Positions 1 through 7,784 of a stretch of 64,000 nucleotides of DNA are shown here, piece after piece. The notes under the pieces are model-generated. The model was not told the origin of the DNA, ran no database searches, and worked only from the letters and a program-made list of their open reading frames with translations. The first letter of the stretch is position 1. Each line of letters starts with the position of its first letter. This DNA comes from Pedobacter chitinilyticus. Lineage in GTDB: Bacteria; Bacteroidota; Bacteroidia; Sphingobacteriales; Sphingobacteriaceae. A program made the translations under genes and the position numbers. The stretch spans positions 229,045 to 293,044 of the forward strand of contig NZ_QMHN01000007.1 of assembly GCF_003313385.1 (NCBI RefSeq), written 5' to 3'.

Positions 1-985
1 CCGAACTTAAACCAGAAGGAATAATGGTGTAAGTATTTGCAGCAATAGCCCCTTGTGAGGTACCTGAATAATTAATGGTACCAGTGGTGCTATTTGCAAC
101 ATTGTCACTAGCGATAAAACCTGCATAGGTAACATCGTTTCCACCAGTATAAGCTACTTTGTCGTAAGTTTTGGTTGCATTTTGCGCAGTTACGGTTAAT
201 GTAGCTTTATTAATAGCTAAAGTTCCATTAGCATAAGTAATGACATAGTTGTCCGAACTTAAACCAGAAGGAATAATGGTGTAAGTATTTGCAGCAATAG
301 CCCCTTGTGAGGTACCTGAATAATTAATGGTACCAGTGGTGCTATTTGCAACATTGTCACTAGCGATAAAACCTGCATAGGTAACATCGTTTCCACCAGT
401 ATAAGCTACTTTGTCGTAAGTTTTGGTTGCATTTTGCGCAGTTACGGTTAATGTAGCTTTATTAATAGCTAAAGTTCCATTAGCATAAGTAATGACATAG
501 TTGTCCGAACTTAAACCAGAAGGAATGATGGTGTAGTTATTAGCTACGTTGATCGCATTTTGCGAGGTACCACCGTAAACAATTGTTCCAGTTACGCTGT
601 TCGCAGCATTATCTCCAGTAATAAATCCAGTATAGCTGATTCCATTTCCACCGGTATAAGCAACTTTATCATAAGTTTTAGTGGCGTTTTGTGCTGTTAC
701 TGTAAGTGGGGCTTTATTGATGGTTAAAGTTCCATTAGCGTAAGTAATGGCATAGTTGGCCGAAGTTAATCCCGAAGGAATAACGGTGTAGTTGCTGGCA
801 ACGTTGATTGCATTTTGTGAAGTACCTCCGTAAACAACTGTTCCAGCTATGCTGTTTGCAGCATTATCCCCAGTAATAAATCCAGCATAGCTGATTCCAT
901 TCCCGCCTGTATACGCAACTTTATCATAAGTTTTAGTAGCGTTTTGCGCTGTTACTGTAAGTGGAGCTTTATTGACTACCAATTG
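1..985 (-). repeat. Intragenic tandem repeats (MBG/YDG-like), two copies identical
   Basis: Units of 252-255 bp lie in tandem inside the mosaic protein gene. Units 1-252 and 253-504 match at every base by my reading; 505-759 and 760-about 985 are diverged relatives. Each unit encodes 84-85 residues. Exact identity between two units next to diverged ones points to recent duplication or gene conversion. The array may continue beyond the window. Confidence 0.9.
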
Positions 986-3550
986 TTTAGTAACATTAGA
1001 GGCAGCATTGTAAAGACTGTTTCCTGCTTGCTTAGCGATGATATTTACCGTTCCTGCTTTTTTAATCGTTACCGTAGTCCCTGAAACACTCGCAATCGTT
1101 TCATCACTGCTTTCGAAAGTAACAGTCAAATTGGATGTCGATGTAGCGCTTAGTGTAAAACTTGCATCACCATAGGTTTTCGCAGTCAAATCTGCAAATG
1201 TAATGGTTTGATTGCTTTTTGTGGTAGCTGCAGTTTTTACATTTGAATAAGTTCCTTGGGTATTTACCGAAGTTTTATTTGCCCTAACTCTGAAATAGTA
1301 AGTCCTGTTTGCAGTGAGTCCAGTTACCGCAAATTCATTAACATTGCCTACATCTTTATTCAGATATCCCGGAACAAAGCTTGAGAAGTTTGAACTTTCA
1401 GAAACGTCTAACAGATAATTGTCAACCACGCCTGTAATTGGGGTTTGCCATTTAGCGGTGAAACCTTCTCCCGTGATATCAGCAGCATCTTGTAGTACTG
1501 GAGCCACCAAGGCATAGCTTTCTGTATAATTTGATGCTGAACCTGTTTTCGCAAAACCATTTAAGATACCATTTCTAGTATTTGCAGTAGCATCTAAGGT
1601 TGTAGTGATAGCGGTGTTATTACCGTCAGCAATACCTTCAGAGAATTTGTAGTAGGCTTGCAGTCCTGCTGTAGCTGGATCTATTTCTTGATACATTCCG
1701 GCTTGAATTTGAGCTTGTGTAAGTTGGACGTTCCAAATTCTTACCTCATCTAAACTCCCTTTAAAATATCTGTTGCTATAAGGATCATTCCATTTACCTA
1801 AATGCAAAGGATCAGCGGAATTAGTCATTCCAGTTGGCGTTTGTGCAGTACCAACCACAACGCCATTTAAATATAGGGTTAAGGTTGAATTTGCACCATT
1901 ATGCGTAGCGGCTACGTGATACCATCTATTCGCTACTAAATTAGAAGTTGGGTAGTCGACGTGCCTATCTAGGCCTCCGCCCATGGCAAATACGGCAAGT
2001 TGTCTGTTATAAATTATAAGTTCAAGGCCATTGCTACTGGTACTTTTACTAATAATTTCTTGCTCATTAACCAAATCATTGAACTTCACCCAAGCTTCAA
2101 TGGTTTTCATGTTACGGGCATCGAAAGTATTCGCATTCCCAATTTGTACAAAATCACCACTACCGTCAAAGGTTAAGGCATTACCTGGTGGCTTAATGCC
2201 CACGGTTAGGGTCGCAGTAACAGAAGCTCCATCATAAAAACCATCCGCAGCTTGCGTAGCAGTGATGGTGGTTGTACCAGCGCCCGTGATCGTAACCATA
2301 TTACCAGAAATGGTAGCTACGCCAATGTTACTACTTGTATAAGTAAAAGCACCCGCACTGTTTGAACTTGGCGCGGTTAAAGAAAAATTGGCATCTCCAA
2401 TTGACTTACTGATATCAGCGAAACTACCAACAGTTGGCGCACCTTTAACGGTAATGATAAATTCTTGGTCTGTGGTTTGAGTACCGTTATCAGCAGTAAT
2501 TTTTACATTGTGTGTACCAATGTGAGCTTGTGTTGGTGTACCTGTTAACACTGCTCCAGTTTGAAGACGGTACTGCTTGGAGTCAAGACGATTACCGAAA
2601 ACTAAAGTGCCATTTGAACTAAGTGTCATCGAATAAGTGGACATATTAGACGCAACAGTTACTGAAGAACTTAAGTCTGGGGTAAATTTAAGTATGGTGC
2701 TATTCCCGTAAACAGAAACGTAAACATAGCCAGCTCTATCTACCTTAACGTCACTCAAATTACCAGTGAAAGTTATAGGCAATGTAGTGAAAGTGGCTCC
2801 ATCCCACCTCTGCAAACGTTGACCGTTCCATGACGCTATTAGTAATTTACCCTCGCTATCAAATGCCACACCAAATGGGCCACCCAATAAGCCAGTACCT
2901 GTGGTCGCTAAATCAGTAGCTTGGAAATCAGAAATTCTTATTCTAACCAGTTTACCAGAACCATAAGAGGCGCAATATAAATACCCATCTTTTTGGGCCA
3001 AACTTATAATTTTTGCAGCACTATAAATCGAGCTTTCACCTGCTGCAGGATTATTCATGGCTATCCTTGTTAAACCAGAAGTACCCCCTGTATAATAAGG
3101 CACATACATAAACCCATCATGTATCATTAAAGATAAAACAGTTCCCGTACCCCTGTTAGCCCAAACACTAGAATTTCCATCAGGTGTTATTTTATAAATC
3201 TTGGTATCAGAAAAAGAAGTAATATAGGTATTGCCGTCGTCATCCTGTACTATTCCTCCTGGATTAGCTAGGGTCATTCCAAATTCAGTCGGAGTATTTT
3301 GCCCACTAGCAGAAAAGCTTAACCAACTTGGTAATGTTGGTGCGGTAAATGTGATATTGTTATTCCCTGGGTCTGTAGCGAAAAGGGAATAATTGTAAGG
3401 CGTACCCGCTTTAGCATTGGTTACAGGGGTAGAATTAAACGTTGGTGCTTGAGCGTTAACGTTAGCATTGAGCCATAATGAAATGAGAACTAGCAAAGCC
3501 ATACCCACATCACTAAAATTGAATGCAAATTTCTTGTAGAATTTCTCCAT
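1..3550 (-). CDS. Large mosaic secreted protein, C-terminus cut off by window edge
   Basis: Open minus-strand frame from the ATG at 3550 with no stop before position 1, so at least 1183 residues are encoded and the C-terminus is missing. Seen: a signal peptide (residues 1-34, ending NANVNAQ), a putative-Ig segment, a beta-propeller/NHL-like stretch (about 83-317, with D-x-x-G-x-x-Y-V type blades), a second putative-Ig segment (about 333-370), a bacterial Ig-like domain (373-450), a LamG/concanavalin-like domain (about 452-677, containing EAWVKF and DEVRIW), a fibronectin III domain (680-770), another Ig-like domain (773-855), then tandem 84-85 residue repeats with a TYDKVAYTGG core that resemble MBG/YDG repeats. 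Such mosaics are usually surface-anchored or T9SS-secreted adhesins; here the anchoring domain lies outside the window. Function in adhesion or matrix binding is inferred. It is the last gene of the minus-strand block and starts about 100 bp from the AraC-type regulator gene. Confidence 0.85.
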   Translation of the reverse strand, partial: MEKFYKKFAFNFSDVGMALLVLISLWLNANVNAQAPTFNSTPVTNAKAGTPYNYSLFATDPGNNNITFTAPTLPSWLSFSASGQNTPTEFGMTLANPGGIVQDDDGNTYITSFSDTKIYKITPDGNSSVWANRGTGTVLSLMIHDGFMYVPYYTGGTSGLTRIAMNNPAAGESSIYSAAKIISLAQKDGYLYCASYGSGKLVRIRISDFQATDLATTGTGLLGGPFGVAFDSEGKLLIASWNGQRLQRWDGATFTTLPITFTGNLSDVKVDRAGYVYVSVYGNSTILKFTPDLSSSVTVASNMSTYSMTLSSNGTLVFGNRLDSKQYRLQTGAVLTGTPTQAHIGTHNVKITADNGTQTTDQEFIITVKGAPTVGSFADISKSIGDANFSLTAPSSNSAGAFTYTSSNIGVATISGNMVTITGAGTTTITATQAADGFYDGASVTATLTVGIKPPGNALTFDGSGDFVQIGNANTFDARNMKTIEAWVKFNDLVNEQEIISKSTSSNGLELIIYNRQLAVFAMGGGLDRHVDYPTSNLVANRWYHVAATHNGANSTLTLYLNGVVVGTAQTPTGMTNSADPLHLGKWNDPYSNRYFKGSLDEVRIWNVQLTQAQIQAGMYQEIDPATAGLQAYYKFSEGIADGNNTAITTTLDATANTRNGILNGFAKTGSASNYTESYALVAPVLQDAADITGEGFTAKWQTPITGVVDNYLLDVSESSNFSSFVPGYLNKDVGNVNEFAVTGLTANRTYYFRVRANKTSVNTQGTYSNVKTAATTKSNQTITFADLTAKTYGDASFTLSATSTSNLTVTFESSDETIASVSGTTVTIKKAGTVNIIAKQAGNSLYNAASNVTKQLVVNKAPLTVTAQNATKTYDKVAYTGGNGISYAGFITGDNAANSIAGTVVYGGTSQNAINVASNYTVIPSGLTSANYAITYANGTLTINKAPLTVTAQNATKTYDKVAYTGGNGISYTGFITGDNAANSVTGTIVYGGTSQNAINVANNYTIIPSGLSSDNYVITYANGTLAINKATLTVTAQNATKTYDKVAYTGGNDVTYAGFIASDNVANSTTGTINYSGTSQGAIAANTYTIIPSGLSSDNYVITYANGTLAINKATLTVTAQNATKTYDKVAYTGGNDVTYAGFIASDNVANSTTGTINYSGTSQGAIAANTYTIIPSGLSS

Positions 3551-3654
3551 AAATTGTTAATTAATTTTCGTGGATAAAATTCATCAATAAACATTGAAAA
3601 CGAGGCTTTTATTCCTCACTCAATGTACTAGATTCTAGAAATTAGTACATCTTT

Positions 3655-4899
3655 TTAAGCCGTTTTTAGCTTTAAAGTTCCAATGTAAGCAGAGGGAGAT
3701 AGACCCATCTGCTTTTTAAAAGCAGTAAAAAAAGAATTTCGAGACGTGAAACCAGCCTCATTGGCTAAGGCTTCTAGGGTAAGAAATTTATGGTCGCCTA
3801 TTTCGAGTCTTTGTACAATATATTTAATGCGCCAGACATTAACATAAGCATTAAAATTCTGCTCATAATAAGTATTTAGCAGTTCTGAAAGTTTATAACT
3901 GGGGATATCTGCTGCTACCGCTAGTTTGCTTAAAGTTAATCCTGTTTCTAAATAGATCTTACTTTTCGAAAGGTATGCTTCTAAATGATCAATCAATTCA
4001 AAATCAGGTAATATTGGCGTTACTTCTTCTTTAAATAAGCTTTGTTTACTTAATGGCTTTTCCTGAACGGTGCTTGAATCAGTATGAGCAATATTTTCCC
4101 CATTCAAAACAAAATGCCCATAAATAAAGTTTGGGTTCACAAAAAAAGCGCCTCCCAAGGTTAAGAAACATAACGCTAAAAAGACAATCATTTTGCTAGA
4201 ATTAAGGATGATTGCTGCAGAAGTTTTATCAAATAACACCGCTAAATTTAAAGTGAGTATCATCCCAAAGGTTATCAAACAGATCATGGTAATCCCATAC
4301 ATCCACTTCTTACTTTTTTGGGTTAAACTTGCTGATATTGCTGCATTTTTAATTAAATGGTATTGAAGTACCGTGTAAATCAATGCCGTTAAGGGCCAAG
4401 TAAACCAATGCCAAATGCCTACTACATATTTTGCGCCACTAAAGGAATAGTTCTGATCTTTTGCAATCTGATCTACCACATACTGCTGACCAACATCATC
4501 TAAAAGGCAATAAGGCATGATGGAGCAAATAGCCGGAATTGTCACCAGCAAATGAAGTAGATCTATTTTGCGGAAAGAAGTGTATTGAGGATAGATTGTC
4601 CCTCTAATATATAAATAAAAACACGGTCCAATGAGATAGTAAAAAGGCAATCCCTTATTAAACAAATATGGGTAATGACGAATATACCCCGTGCTGGTGA
4701 GAAGGTACATCACCGCATACCAGATAATACCCGCAATACCAATGCAGAGCAATAGGTTTTGGTAACGTCTGCCCCGCCCAAATAGAATAAGCAAAACGAC
4801 AATTAGAGAAAATATAAATATACCTCCAATAACTGCCAAATGAAAAAGAAGCAATGTTTGTTGTGTTGGTTGTTCACAAAAATAAACGTTTTTAAACAA
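3655..4899 (-). CDS. Membrane-bound AraC-family transcriptional regulator
   Basis: 414 residues. The N-terminal half (about 15-255) has seven or so hydrophobic segments separated by short loops (PFYYLIGPCFYLYIRG is characteristic). The C-terminal 100 residues form an AraC/XylS helix-turn-helix domain (LTLSKLAVAADIPSYKLSELL, then LEALANEAGFTSRNSFFTAFKK and GLSPSAY). This layout is common in Sphingobacteria and Flavobacteria and is presumed to be a membrane sensor coupled to DNA binding; ligand and targets are unknown. The start is a TTG at 4899; no ATG lies before the first membrane segment, so the exact N-terminus is uncertain. It lies between the TonB-type receptor gene and the mosaic surface protein gene, so control of either neighbour is possible but unproven. 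Confidence 0.85.
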   Translation of the reverse strand: MFKNVYFCEQPTQQTLLLFHLAVIGGIFIFSLIVVLLILFGRGRRYQNLLLCIGIAGIIWYAVMYLLTSTGYIRHYPYLFNKGLPFYYLIGPCFYLYIRGTIYPQYTSFRKIDLLHLLVTIPAICSIMPYCLLDDVGQQYVVDQIAKDQNYSFSGAKYVVGIWHWFTWPLTALIYTVLQYHLIKNAAISASLTQKSKKWMYGITMICLITFGMILTLNLAVLFDKTSAAIILNSSKMIVFLALCFLTLGGAFFVNPNFIYGHFVLNGENIAHTDSSTVQEKPLSKQSLFKEEVTPILPDFELIDHLEAYLSKSKIYLETGLTLSKLAVAADIPSYKLSELLNTYYEQNFNAYVNVWRIKYIVQRLEIGDHKFLTLEALANEAGFTSRNSFFTAFKKQMGLSPSAYIGTLKLKTA

Positions 4900-4956
4900 C
4901 TAAAAGGAGTAAAAATAAAAAAGTGAGATAAATCATTTGTTCTAAACGGCTTATAA

Positions 4957-4988
4957 AAAAAGGCCGCTCAAATCATGAACGGCCTTTT
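4957..4988 (-). terminator. Intrinsic terminator of the TonB-type receptor gene
   Basis: A 9-bp perfect stem (AAAAGGCCG / CGGCCTTTT) with a 13-nt loop, followed on the minus strand by a run of T. It sits 23 bp past the stop codon of the outer-membrane receptor gene. Confidence 0.8.
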
Positions 4989-5011
4989 AATCTTATATTT
5001 TTAAATCCTAC

Positions 5012-7441
5012 TTATTTACCTTGACCCATGCCGCCCATGCCGCCGCCTTGTTGTTGGTCTTGTTTCATGTCGTCATTTTTGATCTTTTTCTTCTCAGTAA
5101 ATTTCAGCTTACCGAATTTGTAGCTAAAGTTTAAGCTAATTTGACGTAATGGATAGTAAATATTAGTGGTTTGATAAGTATCATCCGATTGAGTTACTGT
5201 TTTGATATGTAAATCTCTGTTGAAAGGATTTAACATGTTCAGACCAATAGAAGCTTGTTTCTTCATGATGTCTTTTTTCACCGCACCTCCGTAAAAGAAC
5301 ATCGGATCTGTTTTACTTTGATAAGTATAACGCGGCGAGTTCACCACACCGTACAATTCTAAATTCCAACCACCTTTAAATGCTGTAGCAGATCTCAGGA
5401 ACAAGTTATAGTTCAAATAGGTTCCTTCATTCATCCCTCCTAAGGCATTAGCAGTTTTTCTGATCTCATAGGTATTTACACCCAGATTGGTCATCAAAGT
5501 CCATTTTGGAGTTGGATTGTATGAAGCAAATAAGTTAGCTCCAAAACTTTGAGTAGTACCAACGTTAGCATAAGTAGTTAAAATTTTACCCGTGCTTCCG
5601 TTCTCAGTATACTTTTGATTAATACTTTCAATAACATTCCTTGTATTTCTATAAAATAACGAAGCATTAATCATTGAGCCTTTAATAAAGGTTGAATAAC
5701 CCAACTCTACGTTGTGGCTCAACTCAGGGTTCAAATCAGGATTACCCTGCATTAAACTATACGGGTTTGTTCTATTAAGGAATGGATTTAAATAAGCCAA
5801 ACTTGGACGTTGTACCCTTTTGTTATAAGCTAACTTTAAGGTACTTGTTGGATTAATTGCCTGAGAAAGTATGGCATTTGGAAACAAATTAAAATAGTCA
5901 TTTTTATTTAGGTTTCCATTCACATCCACAAAACTAATCTCGGTGTATTCACCTCTTACCCCACCTTTAAACTTAATCTTGTCAGTTAAATTAAAAGCGA
6001 TGGTAGAATAAGCAGCACCTACATTTTGGTCGTAGTCAAAATCTCGTTCAGAATCCTGAGAAAATTCACTTTTAATATTCCTTAAAATACCTTTTGCACC
6101 TGCTTCAAAAATTATAGTTTTACTAAATGGATAGATATAATCTGTTTGTAAAGTATATTCTCTGTTTTTACCAATATTGTTGCTTTCGTCATATGAAATT
6201 GGTGCTCCAGCAGCAGTACGTTCATCATTTACGAACTCATTGTTATTTCTACCTAGTGTTAATTGACCTGCGACAGAAAATTCTTCTCCTTGTTTTTTAC
6301 TGGTACGTCTGTAGTCTAAGTTCCAATCCAAGTTTCCATTAGACATATCGCTATTACCAACAATGTTACCAGTAGGTATACCGTTGGCAAAAATATTCGA
6401 GCCAGAACTTCCACCGTTGTAAAAAGTATTGTATTTAGCGTTAGTGCTTAAGTTATTATAAGCGTTGAAATCGTAATCTAAACCTAAGCTACCATTAAAT
6501 CCTTCTCTTTTCCAATCAGACATTCCATTTTGTAAAATGTCTCCTACACTTATTTTGTTCAAGAAAGCTGTTTTGGTTTCTTGTGGATAAGCAAGAAAAC
6601 CACCCAAAGCTGTATTCGCACTAAAACGACCGCTTTTAGCTGTTAAGTTTAAGCTACCGTTATTTTGGCGAGTACCTGCCGAAGCATTTACTGAACCGCT
6701 TACACCTTCTGCATTGCTCTTTTTAGTAATGATGTTGATGATACCACCAGAACCTTCTGCATCATATTTAGCAGATGGGTTAGTAATAACCTCAACGCTT
6801 TTAATCTGCTCTGCAGGGATCATTTTCAAGGCATCAGCTACGCTGTTAGCCATCGTACCAGAAGGCTTTCCATTAATCAATACCCTAACAGCGCTTCCCC
6901 TCAATTGTACATTACCATTAATATCTACCGATAGCATTGGCACTTTACGCATCACGTCAGTAGCGTCACCACCAGCATTGGTCGCATCTGCCTCCGCGTT
7001 GTACACCATACGGTCGATCTTATTTTCAACTACATTTTTCTTGCCTTCAATCGTCACTTCTTTCAAAGTGCTTGAGTTACCTGCCAAGAATAAATTACCT
7101 AAGTTATTATCTGGTTTTTCTGGCGTTGTTTTTACAGCGATTGTTTTAGTGGCATAACCAATAAAACCCACAATCATTTTGTATTCGCCTGGTGCAATAT
7201 TTTGGATAGATACTTTACCTTTCGCGTCGGTAAGACCTCCGTTAACGGCTTTAGCTGTTTTAGCATTTACCAATGAAACCGTAGCATATTCTACAGGTTG
7301 TTTACTTACCGAATCTAAAATAGTAGCCGAAACACGCCCTGTCACTTTTGGAGCTGCATTGCCTCCACCCATCATCGGGAATTGAGCTTTTGCATTCACC
7401 ATCATCAATAAAGCGGCACAAATTAGTAGTAGTTTTTTCAT
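5012..7441 (-). CDS. TonB-dependent-receptor-type outer-membrane beta-barrel protein
   Basis: 809 residues. Signal peptide (1-19), a carboxypeptidase-regulatory-like beta-sandwich (about 33-110, VTGRV...DSVSKQPVEYATV), a TonB plug domain (about 130-245, with IDRMVYN, VQLRGS, VLINGKPSG, and GSGGIINIITKK), then an OMP_b-brl_3 type barrel up to about residue 785. The tail is unusual: a highly charged stretch followed by a Q/G/M-rich end (GGGMGGMGQGK). Family members import large ligands through the outer membrane using TonB, but those lacking a SusD partner, as here, often have unknown substrates. No SusD-like gene is adjacent. A -7 box lies 31 bp upstream and a terminator follows, so it is probably transcribed alone. 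Confidence 0.9.
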   Translation of the reverse strand: MKKLLLICAALLMMVNAKAQFPMMGGGNAAPKVTGRVSATILDSVSKQPVEYATVSLVNAKTAKAVNGGLTDAKGKVSIQNIAPGEYKMIVGFIGYATKTIAVKTTPEKPDNNLGNLFLAGNSSTLKEVTIEGKKNVVENKIDRMVYNAEADATNAGGDATDVMRKVPMLSVDINGNVQLRGSAVRVLINGKPSGTMANSVADALKMIPAEQIKSVEVITNPSAKYDAEGSGGIINIITKKSNAEGVSGSVNASAGTRQNNGSLNLTAKSGRFSANTALGGFLAYPQETKTAFLNKISVGDILQNGMSDWKREGFNGSLGLDYDFNAYNNLSTNAKYNTFYNGGSSGSNIFANGIPTGNIVGNSDMSNGNLDWNLDYRRTSKKQGEEFSVAGQLTLGRNNNEFVNDERTAAGAPISYDESNNIGKNREYTLQTDYIYPFSKTIIFEAGAKGILRNIKSEFSQDSERDFDYDQNVGAAYSTIAFNLTDKIKFKGGVRGEYTEISFVDVNGNLNKNDYFNLFPNAILSQAINPTSTLKLAYNKRVQRPSLAYLNPFLNRTNPYSLMQGNPDLNPELSHNVELGYSTFIKGSMINASLFYRNTRNVIESINQKYTENGSTGKILTTYANVGTTQSFGANLFASYNPTPKWTLMTNLGVNTYEIRKTANALGGMNEGTYLNYNLFLRSATAFKGGWNLELYGVVNSPRYTYQSKTDPMFFYGGAVKKDIMKKQASIGLNMLNPFNRDLHIKTVTQSDDTYQTTNIYYPLRQISLNFSYKFGKLKFTEKKKIKNDDMKQDQQQGGGMGGMGQGK

Positions 7442-7472
7442 ATTATTTTGTTGTTTGTACGTATTAGTCTTT

Positions 7473-7480
7473 CAAAGGTA
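7473..7480 (-). promoter_or_regulatory. -7 promoter box for the TonB-type receptor
   Basis: TACCTTTG on the minus strand matches the Bacteroidota -7 consensus TAnnTTTG, 31 bp before the start codon. No clear -33 TTTG partner is visible. Confidence 0.5.
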
Positions 7481-7600
7481 TTTTTTGTTACAGTGTCGTT
7501 AAAGCATTTTTTTCCTATTTGCACAAAACTGTCGGTGAATGGTATTTTTTAGGCGGCGAATGGTTTGGCCTTCTTGCTCTTTGAGAATTATTTTAGAGAT

Positions 7601-7717
7601 TAGACAGGCGTAGAATCATCATTGCGAGGAACGAAGCAATCCTACAACAATCGCTAGGCGATAAAATATCACTTTAAGATTGATTCGTTCTTTGCAATGA
7701 CGTAGTATCTACGTCTA
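7601..7717. repeat. 117-bp palindromic MITE/REP-like element
   Basis: Imperfect inverted repeat with arms at 7620-7641 and 7678-7699 (CATTGC.A.GAACGAA.CAATC, three mismatches in 22) and outer arms starting TAGAC at 7601 and ending GTCTA at 7717. It lies between leuS and the TonB-type receptor gene and carries no ORF. A related half copy is at about 47053-47080. Confidence 0.65.
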
Positions 7718-7730
7718 TTGAAAGTCCAAT

Positions 7731-7763
7731 AAAAAAAGCTCCGATATAAAACCAGAGCCCTTT
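7731..7763 (-). terminator. Intrinsic terminator of leuS
   Basis: On the minus strand a GGGCTCTGG / CGGAGCTTT stem (with G-U pairs) and a short A/T-rich loop, followed by seven T. Located 22 bp past the leuS stop. Confidence 0.7.
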
Positions 7764-7784
7764 CATTATTTATAGTATAGTATC

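Noticed and set aside
6714..7157. 147-codon plus-strand frame inside the TonB-type receptor gene
   Set aside because: Antisense shadow of a clearly conserved receptor; product has no recognisable domain.
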